Assembly: GCF_038397715.1 (NCBI RefSeq)
Contig: NZ_CP151633.1
Coordinates: 992,001 to 1,056,000, forward strand
Length of the DNA: 64,000 nt
Origin: Microbacterium sp. LWO14-1.2
GTDB taxonomy: Bacteria; Actinomycetota; Actinomycetes; Actinomycetales; Microbacteriaceae
Reading direction: 5' to 3'
Positions 32,601 to 45,400 of this stretch are shown piece after piece (position 1 is the first letter of the stretch; each line of letters opens with the position of its first letter). The notes below the pieces were generated by a model. That model made no database searches. It saw only the letters and a list, made by a program, of their open reading frames with translations, and was not told where the DNA came from. The translations under genes were made by a program, and so were the position numbers.

Positions 32601-33508
32601 AGGAACGAGTTGACGACCTTGAGGCGCTTGATCGCACGGATCTTGCGCTGGCCCTTGCCCTCGGAGATCTGCAGGTGCAGGCTCTCCGCCTCGGCGGCCA
32701 GGTCGAACGACTGCAGACGACGCTGGATCGACTCCGCGCCCATGTAGGCCTCGAAGTACTGACCGAAGCGGTCCTGCAGCTCGTGGAAGACGTCGTCCTC
32801 GGGGCGGAGTGCGCCGACCTCGAGCGTGCGGAAGTCCTCCCACACGCGCTCGAGCTTGGCGATCGCCTCGTCGGCACCCTTGCGGATGAGCGACATCTCC
32901 TTCTCGGCGGCGTCCTTGACCTTCTTCTTCTGGTCGGCCTTGGCACCCTCCGCCTCGAGAGCGGCGAGCTCCTCCTCCAGCTTGGCCAGGCGCTCCGCGA
33001 TCTTCGAGTCGCGGCGGTCGCCGAGCGTCTTCAGCTCGAGACGGATGTTGTTCTCCTGGGTGCCCAGGTCGCGGTGACGAGCTTCCTCGTCGACCGAGAT
33101 GACCATGTAGGCGGCGAAGTAGATGACCTTCTCGAGGTCCTTCGGCGCCATGTCGAGCAGGTAGCCGAGGCGCGAGGGCACGCCCTTGAAGTACCAGATG
33201 TGGGTGACGGGTGCGGCGAGCTCGATGTGGCCCATGCGCTCACGACGGACGGAGGACTTGGTGACCTCCACGCCGCAGCGCTCGCAGACGATGCCCTTGA
33301 AGCGGACGCGCTTGTACTTGCCACAGGCGCACTCCCAGTCGCGGGAGGGGCCGAAGATCTGCTCCCCGAAGAGGCCGTCCTTCTCCGGCTTCAGGGTGCG
33401 GTAGTTGATGGTCTCAGGCTTCTTGACCTCGCCGTACGACCACGCGCGGATGTGGTCAGCGGTGGCCAGGCCGATGCGAAGCTCATCGAAGGTTGTTGCG
33501 TCGAGCAC
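29633..33508 (-). CDS. rpoC: DNA-directed RNA polymerase subunit beta'
   Basis: A 1291-aa subunit, normal actinobacterial length. The N-terminal zinc site '[19 protein letters not shown]' and the catalytic Mg site '[12 protein letters not shown]' (about 528-540) are intact. The second Zn cluster, '[14 protein letters not shown]', lies in the C-terminal half. The GTG start '[14 protein letters not shown]' follows AGGAG. It is the second gene of the rpoB-rpoC operon, 83 bases after rpoB. The long open frames on the opposite strand are shadows of its codon bias. Confidence 0.99.
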   Translation of the reverse strand: MLDATTFDELRIGLATADHIRAWSYGEVKKPETINYRTLKPEKDGLFGEQIFGPSRDWECACGKYKRVRFKGIVCERCGVEVTKSSVRRERMGHIELAAPVTHIWYFKGVPSRLGYLLDMAPKDLEKVIYFAAYMVISVDEEARHRDLGTQENNIRLELKTLGDRRDSKIAERLAKLEEELAALEAEGAKADQKKKVKDAAEKEMSLIRKGADEAIAKLERVWEDFRTLEVGALRPEDDVFHELQDRFGQYFEAYMGAESIQRRLQSFDLAAEAESLHLQISEGKGQRKIRAIKRLKVVNSFLETGMSPAAMVLDVVPVIPPELRPMVQLDGGRFATSDLNDLYRRVINRNNRLRRLIDLGAPEIIVNNEKRMLQEAVDALFDNGRRGRPVTGTGNRALKSLSDMLKGKQGRFRQNLLGKRVDYSGRSVIVVGPQLKLHQCGLPKQMALELFKPFVIKRLIDLGHSQNIKAAKRAVERTRPEVWDVLEEIIRERPVLLNRAPTLHRLGIQAFEPQLVEGKAIQLHPLVCAAFNADFDGDQMAVHLPLSVEAQAEARVLMLASNNILKPSDGRPVTLPSQDMIIGLHHLTTVKEGASGEGRAFGSVGEAQLAYDEGTLDLQAKVRIRIPGLTFLEGEAPEGYDKHGLVDASLGQAIFNDALPKGYPFVREQADKGKLSQIVNKLAEEYPKVETAATLDRIKDAGFYWATRSGVTVALSDILTPPNKAEIVAGYEKQAAKVQSQYEKGLTTDAERRQELIKIWTEATDEVQAAMKAHFPQDNTINRMVSSGARGNWLQIRNIAGMRGLVNNPKGEIIPRPIISSYREGLSVAEYFIATHGTRKGLADTALRTADSGYLTRRLVDVSQDVIIREEDCGTSKGLELPIAAPNAAGELVRDANVENSVFARTLASDVVDSKGEVLAAAGDDVGDVLIDKLVEAGVETIKVRSVLTCDSAVGVCAQCYGRSLATGKTVDIGEAVGIIAAQSIGEPGTQLTMRTFHTGGSASADDITQGLPRVQELFEARTPKGASPIAEADGRITIDETDKAKKVILTPDNGDEPVVYPVLKRATLLVEDGQHVTVGQPLQVGTLDPKEVMRVMGAREVQRYLVGGVQGVYRSQGVPIHDKHIEVIVRQMLRKVTVVDHADTTLLPGEMVDLKRYQSINREAVAEGKRPASGRPELMGITKASLATESWLSAASFQETTRVLTQAAMEGKRDPLVGLKENVIIGKLIPAGTGLSKYRDVTVEATEEAKSERYPNRIFASDGAYADGDFGYVDFDAFSTDDITPGTYN

Positions 33509-33591
33509 TAGTTCTCCTGTGTCGGAATTCTTTTGAGAAATCGGGCTTCGGCGGGCTCAGCGGCGATGCGGCGCTGAGCCCGTCGAGGCGT

Positions 33592-37092
<3,501 letters not shown>

Positions 37093-37218
37093 GGGAATAA
37101 CCTCCGTGAGCCCCGCAGGGCTTCTCGATTCCTTTGTCGTCAGGTGGAGTTGCGCGCTCAGAAGCTCAACGGATGCCGACCACCATATGAGGGCACGGAG
37201 AAGCGAGCGCAACTACCA

Positions 37219-37247
37219 ACTATAGACGCGATTGTGCGACATGGCAA
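37219..37247 (-). promoter_or_regulatory. Sigma-70-type promoter of rpoBC
   Basis: On the minus strand, TTGCCA (37242-37247) and TATAGT (37219-37224) are separated by 17 bases. Transcription should begin near 37212, giving a leader of about 120 bases before the TTG start. Confidence 0.8.
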
Positions 37248-37264
37248 GCTCAATCCTTGACCAA

Positions 37265-37294
37265 TTCCGGATGCTGCGGTAAAAGCATCCGGAA
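37265..37294 (-). terminator. Terminator after the peptide transporter operon
   Basis: A perfect 11-bp stem TTCCGGATGCT / AGCATCCGGAA with an 8-nt loop. It lies just after the stop of the double-ATPase gene in its direction of transcription, and upstream of the rpoB promoter. Confidence 0.8.
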
Positions 37295-37314
37295 CCGGTC
37301 GAGGACGCCCGCCG

Positions 37315-39036
37315 TCAGGACGCGATGTTCAGCTCGTTGCCCGGGATCGACGCGAGCAGGCGCCGCGTGTACGGGTCCCGAGGATTCGTGAAGATCTCCT
37401 CCGAGGAGGCGGCCTCCACGAGCACCCCGTCCTTCATCACGCACACGTAATCGCTGATCAGGCGGACCACCGCGAGGTCGTGCGAGATGAACAGGTAGCT
37501 CAGGCCGTACTCGCGCTGCAGGTCGCCGAGCAGCGTGAGGATCTGGTCCTGCACCAGCACGTCGAGAGCCGACACCGGCTCGTCGCACACGATCAGGTCG
37601 GGCGACAGGGCGAGCGCCCTGGCGATCGCCACGCGCTGGCGCTGGCCGCCGGACAGCTCCGACGGGTAGCGCGTGAGCATCGACTGCGGCAGCGCCACGT
37701 CGTCGAGCAGCTGCCGCACGCGCGTGCGGCGATCCGCTCCGCTCCCCCGCCGGTAGAAGTCCAGCGGCTCGGAGATGAGCCGCTCGATCGTGAACATCGG
37801 ATTGAGACTCGAGTACGGGTCCTGGAAGATCGGCTGCACGCGCTGCCGGAAGTCCTTCGTCTCCGCCTTGCTGAGCGACGACACGTCCTTGCCCTCGAAG
37901 CGGATGAGACCGCTCGTCGGCTCGATGATCTTCAGCAGCATCCGCGCGGTCGTGGTCTTGCCCGACCCGGACTCCCCCACGATCGCCACCGTCTCGCCGC
38001 GCGGGATGGCGAGCGACACGTCGTTCACCGCGACGAAGTCGTCCTTCTGCCCGCGCACCGGATACACCTTGGTGAGGTTCTCGATCTCGACGATGTTGTC
38101 GGCGGGGCCGCGCGTCGTCTCGTCGCTGCGCTCCCCGCTCGACGACCGATCGACCCCCGATGGCTCGGCGACCTGGAACGCCTCAGGGCGCAGTCGTGCG
38201 GCGGCGACGGACGGCGCCGCCTTCACGAGCGACTGCGTGTACGGATGCTGCGGAGCCTCGAGGATCTGCCTGGCCGGCCCCTGCTCAACCACGCGACCGC
38301 GGTGCATCACGACCACGCGCTCCGCGCGCTCCGCCGCCAGGCCGAGGTCGTGCGTGATGAGCAGCACGGCGGTGCCGAGCTCGCGGGTCATCGCACCGAT
38401 CTGGTCGAGGATCGTCTGCTGCACGGTGACGTCGAGCGCGCTCGTCGGCTCGTCGGCGATGAGCAGACGCGGCTTGCAGGCCAGGCCGATCGCGATGAGC
38501 GCCCGCTGCCGCATGCCGCCCGAGAACTCGTGCGGGTACTGCTTGGCCCGGCGCTCGGGGTCGGGCAGACCGGCGGCGCTCAGCGCCTCGACCACCTTCT
38601 CCTGCACGTTCTGCCGGGTGGCGAGGCCGTGTGCGAGCAGCGTCTCGGCGACCTGCGTGCCGATCTTCGCCACCGGGTTGAGGTTCGACATCGGGTCCTG
38701 CGGGACCATGCCGATGTCGCGCCCCCTGATCGTGCGCAGCTCGTTCTCGGAGGCATGCGCGATCTCACGCCCGTCGAGGCGGATGCTGCCGGCGGCCACG
38801 CGACCTCCGCCCGCGAGCAGGCCGATGATCGCCATGGCGGTCGTCGACTTCCCCGACCCCGACTCACCGACGATCGCGACGGTCTCACCGGGGGCGATCT
38901 CGAGGTCCACCCCTTCGACGGCATGCACGACGCCGTCCATGGTGGCGAAGTCGACGGCGAGGCCCTCGACCGACAGCAGCGGAGCGCTCGGCATCCGATT
39001 CTCCTTGTTCTGTTCCATGACGCCGTTGCCGTTCAT
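37315..39036 (-). CDS. Oligopeptide ABC transporter, fused double ATPase (DppD-DppF type)
   Basis: A 573-aa protein made of two ABC ATPase domains in one chain. The first has Walker A GESGSGKS at 57-64, signature 'SGGMRQRALIA' and 'LLIADEPTSALD'. The second, from about 325, has GESGSGKT, '[15 protein letters not shown]' and 'VCDEPVSALD'. It powers import of peptides through the two permeases upstream. The start overlaps the upstream permease stop (ATGA). Such fusions are common in Actinobacteria. Substrate is inferred from the binding protein. Confidence 0.95.
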   Translation of the reverse strand: MNGNGVMEQNKENRMPSAPLLSVEGLAVDFATMDGVVHAVEGVDLEIAPGETVAIVGESGSGKSTTAMAIIGLLAGGGRVAAGSIRLDGREIAHASENELRTIRGRDIGMVPQDPMSNLNPVAKIGTQVAETLLAHGLATRQNVQEKVVEALSAAGLPDPERRAKQYPHEFSGGMRQRALIAIGLACKPRLLIADEPTSALDVTVQQTILDQIGAMTRELGTAVLLITHDLGLAAERAERVVVMHRGRVVEQGPARQILEAPQHPYTQSLVKAAPSVAAARLRPEAFQVAEPSGVDRSSSGERSDETTRGPADNIVEIENLTKVYPVRGQKDDFVAVNDVSLAIPRGETVAIVGESGSGKTTTARMLLKIIEPTSGLIRFEGKDVSSLSKAETKDFRQRVQPIFQDPYSSLNPMFTIERLISEPLDFYRRGSGADRRTRVRQLLDDVALPQSMLTRYPSELSGGQRQRVAIARALALSPDLIVCDEPVSALDVLVQDQILTLLGDLQREYGLSYLFISHDLAVVRLISDYVCVMKDGVLVEAASSEEIFTNPRDPYTRRLLASIPGNELNIAS

Positions 39037-39998
39037 CGCGCCCTCGTCCTCGGGTCCATGGCCTCGCGCAGCGCTTCACCGAACAGGGTGAAGCCGAGCG
39101 CGGTGACCGCGATGCAGATACCGGGGAGGAACGCCAGCCACGGGGCGATCGCCAGCTCGTTCTGGGCGTAGGTCAGCATCCGCCCCCATTCGGCCGTCTC
39201 CGGGCGCCCGCCGCCGAGGCCGAGGAACGACAGCGCTGCGGCGTCGATCACGGCGGTGGCGAGCGTCAGCGTGCCCTGCACGATCACCGGTCCGATCGCG
39301 TTGGGCAGCACGTGCGACATCGTGATGCGGCCCCGGCCGAGACCCAGGGTCTGCGCCGACAGCACGTAATCGCTCGACCGCTGCTGCAGCATCGAGGCGC
39401 GCAGCAGGCGGGCGAAGATCGGCACCTGAGAGGCTCCGATCGCGATCATCACCGCGAACGGCGTCTGCCCCAGGATCGCCGCGATCGACACCGCGAGCAG
39501 CAGGTTCGGCACCGACAGGATGATGTCGACGACGCGCATGATGACCGTGTCGACCCAGCCGCCGAACGTGCCGGCGATGAGCCCGAGCAGCATGCCGCCG
39601 ATGAGACCGAGGGCCGTGGAGATCACGCCGACGAGCAGCGAGGCCTGGGCACCCCAGATGAGCTTCGACAGCACGTCGCCGCCGAAGCGGTCCAGCCCGA
39701 GCGGGAACTCCGGCAGCTCTCCCGGTCCGGGGATGTACGTCGGTGTGATGTTCTTCGCTCCGGGCAGCGCGGTCTCCGGGTACGGAGCCAGCAGCGGGGC
39801 GAGGGCCGCGACGAGGACGAACGCCAGCACGATGGCCGCGCCGATCCACGCCGTCGGGTTGCGACGCAGGCGACGGAAGACGTCGCGCCAGAAGCCGCCG
39901 GGGCCTTCCTTGAGGCCGGCCTGCGCGACGGCGACGGTGTCGACGACCTCGCCGCCGGCGGCCGAGGGGCCCTGGGCGGGCGGGAGCGAGATGCTCAT
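39033..39998 (-). CDS. Peptide ABC transporter permease (DppC/OppC type)
   Basis: A 321-aa membrane protein with an N-terminal cytoplasmic part, TM segment near 53-75 and the OppC N-terminal domain. Five further TM helices follow, and the ABC docking loop 'SSDYVLSAQTLGLGRGRITMSHVLPN' carries the EAA-like motif. It forms the channel with the DppB-type protein encoded upstream and is energised by the double ATPase. Overlap ATGA with that gene. Confidence 0.93.
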   Translation of the reverse strand: MSISLPPAQGPSAAGGEVVDTVAVAQAGLKEGPGGFWRDVFRRLRRNPTAWIGAAIVLAFVLVAALAPLLAPYPETALPGAKNITPTYIPGPGELPEFPLGLDRFGGDVLSKLIWGAQASLLVGVISTALGLIGGMLLGLIAGTFGGWVDTVIMRVVDIILSVPNLLLAVSIAAILGQTPFAVMIAIGASQVPIFARLLRASMLQQRSSDYVLSAQTLGLGRGRITMSHVLPNAIGPVIVQGTLTLATAVIDAAALSFLGLGGGRPETAEWGRMLTYAQNELAIAPWLAFLPGICIAVTALGFTLFGEALREAMDPRTRAR

Positions 39999-40044
39999 GA
40001 CACCGCCTCCTCTCCGTGGGTGTTCGGGTGGGTCACGCCGGTCA

Positions 40045-41049
40045 TCACTGCACCCGCACTCTCGGATCGATCAGGCTGTACGACACGTCGACCGCGAGGT
40101 TGATCAGCGCGTACGCGATGGCGATGAAGATGATGAACCCCTGCAGCACCGGGAAGTCCCTCGTGAAGATCGCCCTCGCCAGGAACGAGCCGATGCCCGG
40201 GAAGGCGAAGACGGTCTCTGTGAGCACGGCTCCCGAGATGAGCAGCCCCGTCTGCAGGCCGATGGTGGTGACCACGGGCAGCATGGCGTTGCGGAGGATG
40301 AACCGGTTGCGCAGCGTCGTCGATCCCACGCCCTTCGCGCGGCCGGTGCGCACGAAGTCGGCGTTCTGCACCTCGAGCACACTGGCCCGCGTGATGCGCA
40401 CGATGATCGCGAGCGGGATGGTCCCCAGCGCGAGCGCGGGGAGGATCAGATGCAGGATGGCGTCCCACGACGCGTCGAATTCGCCCGTGATGAGGCCGTC
40501 CCACACGTAGAACCCGGTCACGTGGGTCGCGTCTATGCGGGGGTCCTGCCGGCCGTCGGACGGCAGCCAGCCGAGTTGCACCGCGAACACGTACTTGAGG
40601 ATGAACGCGAGGAAGAACACCGGGATGGTGATGCCGATGAGGCTCAGCACGACCGACGCATGGTCGGTGAACCTGCCGTGGCGGCGGGCGGCCCAGTATC
40701 CGAGCGGGATGCCGACACCCACCGCGAAGATGAGCGCCATGACGCTCAGCTCGATCGTCGCGGGGAAGCGCCGGAAGAACTCCTCCATCACCGGGCGGTT
40801 CGTCTGGATCGAGGTGCCGAAGTCGCCCTGCAGCAGGCGGGACGCCCACACGAAGTACTGCTCGAGGATGGGGCGGTCGAACCCGTAGAGCTCGTTGATC
40901 CTGGCGACGGCCTCGGGTGTCGCCTTCTCGCCCAGGAGCGCGACGGCCGGGCCGCCGGGGAGGGCCCTGACCCAGGCGAACAGCAGGATGCTGAGGCCGA
41001 TCAGGGTGGGGATGAGGAACAGCAGTCGCCTGCCGATGGTGCGCAGCAA
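40045..41049 (-). CDS. Peptide ABC transporter permease (DppB/OppB type)
   Basis: A 334-aa six-helix permease starting 'MLRTIGRRLLFLIPTLIGLSIL', with a TTG codon at 41049 and AGGAG seven to eight bases upstream. The docking loop 'ADFVRTGRAKGVGSTTLRNRFILRNAM' is typical of DppB. It pairs with the DppC-type protein. A long palindrome lies between it and the binding-protein gene upstream. Confidence 0.93.
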   Translation of the reverse strand: MLRTIGRRLLFLIPTLIGLSILLFAWVRALPGGPAVALLGEKATPEAVARINELYGFDRPILEQYFVWASRLLQGDFGTSIQTNRPVMEEFFRRFPATIELSVMALIFAVGVGIPLGYWAARRHGRFTDHASVVLSLIGITIPVFFLAFILKYVFAVQLGWLPSDGRQDPRIDATHVTGFYVWDGLITGEFDASWDAILHLILPALALGTIPLAIIVRITRASVLEVQNADFVRTGRAKGVGSTTLRNRFILRNAMLPVVTTIGLQTGLLISGAVLTETVFAFPGIGSFLARAIFTRDFPVLQGFIIFIAIAYALINLAVDVSYSLIDPRVRVQ

Positions 41050-41067
41050 AGAGGTCTCCTAACCGGT

Positions 41068-41155
41068 GGTCGTCGAGCGAGCGGAGCGAGACGAAACGCA
41101 GGTTCCGCACGGGTCCCTGCGTTTCGTCCCGTCGCTCCGCTCCTCGCTCGACGAC
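41068..41155. repeat. Long imperfect palindrome between transporter genes
   Basis: GGTCGTCGAGCGAG-type sequence (41068-41103, with GCGGAGCGAGACGAAACGCAGG) is repeated inverted at about 41115-41155 (CCTGCGTTTCGTC...CGCTCCGCTCCTCGCTCGACGACC). The arms are about 36-40 bases with a short centre. It may stop or stabilise the mRNA between binding-protein and permease genes. It resembles repetitive intergenic palindromes in Microbacteriaceae. Confidence 0.7.
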
Positions 41156-41172
41156 CTGTTGGCGTCAGCCTG

Positions 41173-42846
41173 TTACTTGGTGAGGACGATGTCCGTGAAG
41201 ACCTCGTCGTTCACCGGGCTGGCCGGGTAGCTCTTCACGCGCGAGTCGAACGCGAGAGTGGGCGCCGGGTGCGCGAGCGGGACACCGGGGATGAACTGCG
41301 CGACCATCTCGTTGATGTCCTCGTACAGGGCCGTCTGGTCCTCAAGGCTCGGGACGCCGCGCGCCTCGTCGAGCTTCTGGAACAGCTCGGGGTTGTCGAA
41401 GCCCCACTCCGCGCTCTGCTGACCGAAGAACACGCCGACGAAGTTGTCGGTGTCGTTGTAGTCGCCGGTCCAGCCGAGCAGGTGGATGCCGTGGTCCGAG
41501 GTGCCGGTGATGCGGTCGAGGTACTCGCCCCACTCCTGCGACACCGGGGTGGTCTCCACGCCGACGTCGGCGAGCTGCGACGAGAGCACGGTGAAGATCT
41601 GCTCGGGGTCCGGCATGTACGGACGCGAGACGTTGACCGGGTAGTCGAACTCGAGCTTCAGCGGGTTCGCCTCGGTGTAGCCGGCCTCGGCGAGCAGGGA
41701 CTTGGCCTTCTCAGGATCGAAGTCGTACGTCGTGACGTCGGGGTTGTAGCCGTTGACGGTGTCGGGCACGAACTCGATCGCCTTCTCGGTGCCCTCGGGG
41801 AGCACCTGGCTGATCAGGGCGTCCTTGTCGATGGCGTAGGAGAGCGCCTCGCGGACCTTCGGGTCCTGCAGCTCGGGGATGGCCTGGTTGAACGCCAGGT
41901 AGAGGATGGTGAACGGCGGACGCGAGACCATCGTGAAGCCCTTGTCCTCGAGGGCCTTCGTGTCGGCGGGGCCGACGAGGTCGTAGCCGTCGATCGAGCC
42001 CGACTCGAGAGCCTGACGGCGGGCCGTCGGGTCGTCGATGGTGCGGAAGATGATCTCGTCGACCTGACCCGCCTCACCCCAGTAGTCGCCGTAGGCCTTG
42101 AGCGTGACCTGCTCGCCCGGAGCCCACTCCTCGAACTGGAAGGGTCCGGTGCCGACCGGGTGGCCCATGGCGTACTCGGACAGCACGGGCGCCTCGGCGG
42201 TGCCGCTCACGTCGTCAGCGCCGAACTCCGACATCGCGGAGGGGCTCTGCATGCCGAACGCGGGGAGCGAGAGCGAGGCGACGAAGCCGGCGAACGGCTT
42301 GTTGAGGTCGATCGTGACCGAGTAGTCGCCGTCGGGCGTGCACGACTTGTACACGGCGTTCGTCGGGTCGGACGCGTAGCCCTTGAAGAGCTTGTTGTAG
42401 TAGTAGCCCAGCGCCTCGGAGGCGGCGAGACCGGTCCAGTTGTACCAGCGGTCGAAGTTCGCGCACACGGCCTCGGCGTTGAACGGAGTGCCGTCGTGGA
42501 AGGTCACACCCTCCTTGAGGGTGAACGTGTGGCTCATGCCGTCTTCCGACGACTCCCACTTCTCGGCCAGGAGCGGAGCCGGGTCGGCCGTGCCGGGCTC
42601 GGTGCCGACGAGTCCCTCGAAGATCTGCCGCGAGACGCGGAAGGTCTCGCCGTCCTGAGCGAACGCGGGGTCGAGGCTCGCCGGGTCGGACGAGGCCGCG
42701 AAGACGAACGTGCCGTCGACGTCGCCGGACCCTCCGCCGTCACCGTCGCCGCGCTGGCTGGCGACGCATCCTGAGAGGACCAGCGCCGCGAGCGCTGCTC
42801 CGGAGACGGCGATGAGACCTCGCCGGCGTGTGATCGAGTGGTGCAT
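41173..42846 (-). CDS. Peptide-binding lipoprotein of ABC transporter (family 5, DppA/OppA type)
   Basis: A 557-aa solute-binding protein with signal peptide and lipobox LSGC (Cys27). The family-5 pattern is plain: 'ASLDPAFAQDGETFRVSRQIFEGLV', 'MSHTFTLKEGVTFHDGTPFNAE', and 'MGHPVGTGPFQFEEWAPGEQVTL'. An RRRG near residue 7-10 may permit Tat export. It is the first gene of the operon 42846 to 37315. Peptides or nickel cannot be told apart by sequence; peptide is usual with this gene set. Confidence 0.93.
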   Translation of the reverse strand: MHHSITRRRGLIAVSGAALAALVLSGCVASQRGDGDGGGSGDVDGTFVFAASSDPASLDPAFAQDGETFRVSRQIFEGLVGTEPGTADPAPLLAEKWESSEDGMSHTFTLKEGVTFHDGTPFNAEAVCANFDRWYNWTGLAASEALGYYYNKLFKGYASDPTNAVYKSCTPDGDYSVTIDLNKPFAGFVASLSLPAFGMQSPSAMSEFGADDVSGTAEAPVLSEYAMGHPVGTGPFQFEEWAPGEQVTLKAYGDYWGEAGQVDEIIFRTIDDPTARRQALESGSIDGYDLVGPADTKALEDKGFTMVSRPPFTILYLAFNQAIPELQDPKVREALSYAIDKDALISQVLPEGTEKAIEFVPDTVNGYNPDVTTYDFDPEKAKSLLAEAGYTEANPLKLEFDYPVNVSRPYMPDPEQIFTVLSSQLADVGVETTPVSQEWGEYLDRITGTSDHGIHLLGWTGDYNDTDNFVGVFFGQQSAEWGFDNPELFQKLDEARGVPSLEDQTALYEDINEMVAQFIPGVPLAHPAPTLAFDSRVKSYPASPVNDEVFTDIVLTK

Positions 42847-42924
42847 GTGAAGAATGACCTTCCCTGTGGGGCGCTGCTTTGCGCGACCGGGGAGTGTTCG
42901 CCCCGGCTCACGGTGATTCCTACG

Positions 42925-42953
42925 AAGCTACCCAGCGGATCCACAGATGCCAA
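42925..42953 (-). promoter_or_regulatory. Probable promoter of the peptide transporter operon
   Basis: On the minus strand TTGGCA (42948-42953) and TAGCTT (42925-42930) are spaced by 17 bases, leaving about 75 bases to the binding-protein start. Confidence 0.5.
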
Positions 42954-42998
42954 TCACCGGTTTATCTCAATCGGGTATCGGCTGGCGGTGCGAGCTGC

Positions 42999-43874
42999 TC
43001 AGCGCCCGGAGGCGCGGCGGCGAGGAGCGGCGGCCTCGTGCGTGAGCTGCAGGGGGATGACGACGGGCTCACCGCGGTGCTGCACGACGCGCACGAACAG
43101 GATGTCGACGAGCGCGAGCTGCGCGATACGACTCGACATCGCGGCCATGCGGAACGGGGACTCCTGCGCGTAGGTGAGCAGCACGACGTCTGCCGCGAGG
43201 GCCAGCGCCGAGTCGGACACGCTCGTGATCGCGACGGTCAGGGCGCCCGCGTCTCGGGCGACCTCGACACCGCGCACGACTTCCTGCGTCTCTCCCCCGT
43301 GCGAGATCGCGACGACGACGTCGTCGGCCGTCCGGATCGACGCGGCCGTGAGAGACAGGTGCGGGTCGGACGAGTGCGCGGCCGAGCATCCGATGCGCGA
43401 GAGCTTCTGCTGCAGATCCTGCGCGGTGAGCGAGGACGACGCCTGACCGAGGATCTCGATGTGCCTGGCGTCGACGACGGCCCGCGCCGCCCGGTCGAGG
43501 GCCACGGCATCCAGGCCGCGCGCGGTCTTCTCGATCGCGTCGATCTCCTGCGCGGCGAGCTTCGCGGCGATCGTCGCGGGCTCGTCGTCTCGGTCGATCG
43601 CCGTCGTGTCCAGACCGAACCGCGCCTGCTGCGCCTGCGCGAGCGTCACCGTGCGGGCGACCGCGACGCGCAGCTCGCGGTAGCCGCTGAAACCCAGCGA
43701 CTGCGCGAACCGCGCGACGGTCGACAGCGAGGTGCTGCACAGCCGGGCGAGGTCGTTGATGGCGAGGTCGACGACGAGCGTGGGATCGCCGAGTATCGTC
43801 TCCGCGACCCGTGCCTCTGCAGCACTCAGTCGGGGAACGGATCGGCGCACCAGCGCGAGAACGTCAGCGTCCAC
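42999..43874 (-). CDS. RpiR/MurR-family transcriptional regulator
   Basis: A 291-aa regulator. The N-terminal HTH ('LSAAEARVAETILGDP', 'TSLSTVARFAQSLGFSGYRELR') and the C-terminal SIS domain (about 125-265, 'IEILGQASSSLTAQDLQQKL' and 'DVVVAISHGGETQEVVRGVEVAR') are intact. SIS domains bind phosphosugars such as MurNAc-6P, GlcNAc-6P or ribose-5P. It has a GTG start and lies between the peptide operon and the GH3 gene, so it probably controls one or both. Confidence 0.92.
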   Translation of the reverse strand: MDADVLALVRRSVPRLSAAEARVAETILGDPTLVVDLAINDLARLCSTSLSTVARFAQSLGFSGYRELRVAVARTVTLAQAQQARFGLDTTAIDRDDEPATIAAKLAAQEIDAIEKTARGLDAVALDRAARAVVDARHIEILGQASSSLTAQDLQQKLSRIGCSAAHSSDPHLSLTAASIRTADDVVVAISHGGETQEVVRGVEVARDAGALTVAITSVSDSALALAADVVLLTYAQESPFRMAAMSSRIAQLALVDILFVRVVQHRGEPVVIPLQLTHEAAAPRRRASGR

Positions 43875-43888
43875 GGTGCCATCCTGCC

Positions 43889-45400
43889 TCAGACCGGGCG
43901 TTCTGCCACGTCCGATGACGAAATGAGCGGAACGGATGCTGCGCCCAGGCGCGCCCGCGCGACCTCGGCGCCGACCCTGCTGGCCGCTCCGACCTCGACG
44001 ACGGGCAGCGGCAACGCCTCTTCGGGAACGAGCCCGACGTTCACCACGACCGCCGCGAGGTCTCGCCGCGCGGCCCGCTCCACGAGCTCGCGCTGGGCGG
44101 GATCGGCGTCTGGTCGATCGATCAGCAGCACGGTGAGACCATCGGCGGAGACAGCAGCGTCGAGCGCGGCATCCTGCTCCTCGACAGACGTCCGCGCCAC
44201 GTCGAGACGCACCCGGTGGCCGTCTCCGGCCAGTGCGGCCGCCACATAGCCCGCGGCGCTGTCGACCGCGAGCGAGGAGCGACGCCGGGCGTCGACCACG
44301 GCGAGCTCCTGCGCGTCGGCCTCGGCACCGGTGACCGCCCTGCTGACGATCTCCGCGCCGTCGAAGGCGGCGGAGGGCTGCGCCGCGGCATCCCGCGCCT
44401 GCAGCGTCTGCGCGAGGCGCGCCACCCGTCGGGCGGCCTCCTCGACGCGCTCGCGAGACAGCGACCCGTCACGCAGTGCGGCGACGATGCCGTCGCGAGC
44501 CGCGTGGAAGTCGCGCTCGTCCTGGTCGGACGCCGCAGCCTCTCCGGGGTTGGTGGGGTTTCCGATGCAGAGCAGGTCGGCGCCGGCCGCGAGGGCACGC
44601 GCCGCTCCCCCGCCGAGACCCACGGTCTCGCGGATGGCCGCCATGTCGAGAGCATCGGTGATGATGACGCCGTCGAAGCCCCAGTCGCGCAGCATCCCGA
44701 GCACGCGCGGGTTGAGCGTGGCTGGTTCGGCACCCCACGCGGGGACGACGATGTGCGCCGTCATGATGCTGTCGACACCTGCCTCGATCGCTGCACGGAA
44801 CGGCGCGAGGTGCACACGCTCGAACTCGTCGAGGTCGAGCGCGATCTCGGGGAGCGAGTGGTGGGAGTCGAGGTGCGTGTCACCGTGACCGGGGAAGTGC
44901 TTGACGCACGCGGCCGCACCGCCGGATTGGATGCCGTCGACCTCGGCCACGACGTGCCGCGAGACGAGCGCCTCGTCGCTGCCGAACGAGCGCACCCCGA
45001 TCACGGGGTTGCGCGGGTCGGTGTTGACGTCGGCCACGGGTCCGAGCACGACGTTGCCGCCGATCGCGGCGACGCGCCTGGCGAGCTCCGCACCGGTCGC
45101 CCTCGTCGCCTCGACGTCGTCGACGCGACCGAGCTGGGCGGCTCCGGGCAGGGTCGACCCCGTCGCCGACTCGAGACGCGTGACGCTGCCGCCCTCCTCG
45201 TCGATGCCGATCAGCGCGGCAGGGTTCGCCGCGAGGATCGCGTCGCTCAGGTCGGCGAGCCCGTCACCGACGTTCTGGCCGAAGTACACGACCCCGGCGA
45301 GGCCGTCGCGGAGCTCGGCGAGCAGCCACTCCGGCGCCTCGGTTCCGAAGAACCCGGGCCAGAGCACGCCGTTCGCGAGGCGTTCGAAGTCGTCGGTCAT
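43889..45400 (-). CDS. nagZ: Glycoside hydrolase family 3, NagZ-like beta-N-acetylhexosaminidase
   Basis: A 503-aa protein. The NagZ signature is present: 'KHFPGHGDTHLDSHHSLP' at 167-184 with the acid/base His180 and Asp178, and the nucleophile Asp249 in 'VIITDALDM'. Residues after about 340 form a further domain, as in two-domain NagZ proteins. No signal peptide is evident, so a cytoplasmic role is likely. The start overlaps the upstream permease stop (ATGA), tying it to sugar import. It cleaves GlcNAc or GlcNAc-anhydroMurNAc from wall fragments or chitin oligomers. Confidence 0.88.
   Translation of the reverse strand: MTDDFERLANGVLWPGFFGTEAPEWLLAELRDGLAGVVYFGQNVGDGLADLSDAILAANPAALIGIDEEGGSVTRLESATGSTLPGAAQLGRVDDVEATRATGAELARRVAAIGGNVVLGPVADVNTDPRNPVIGVRSFGSDEALVSRHVVAEVDGIQSGGAAACVKHFPGHGDTHLDSHHSLPEIALDLDEFERVHLAPFRAAIEAGVDSIMTAHIVVPAWGAEPATLNPRVLGMLRDWGFDGVIITDALDMAAIRETVGLGGGAARALAAGADLLCIGNPTNPGEAAASDQDERDFHAARDGIVAALRDGSLSRERVEEAARRVARLAQTLQARDAAAQPSAAFDGAEIVSRAVTGAEADAQELAVVDARRRSSLAVDSAAGYVAAALAGDGHRVRLDVARTSVEEQDAALDAAVSADGLTVLLIDRPDADPAQRELVERAARRDLAAVVVNVGLVPEEALPLPVVEVGAASRVGAEVARARLGAASVPLISSSDVAERPV

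Noticed and set aside
39520..42774. A 1084-aa open frame antisense to the peptide transporter operon
   Set aside because: It overlaps several clear genes on the other strand, with low-complexity His/Arg/Glu-rich translation. A codon-bias shadow.
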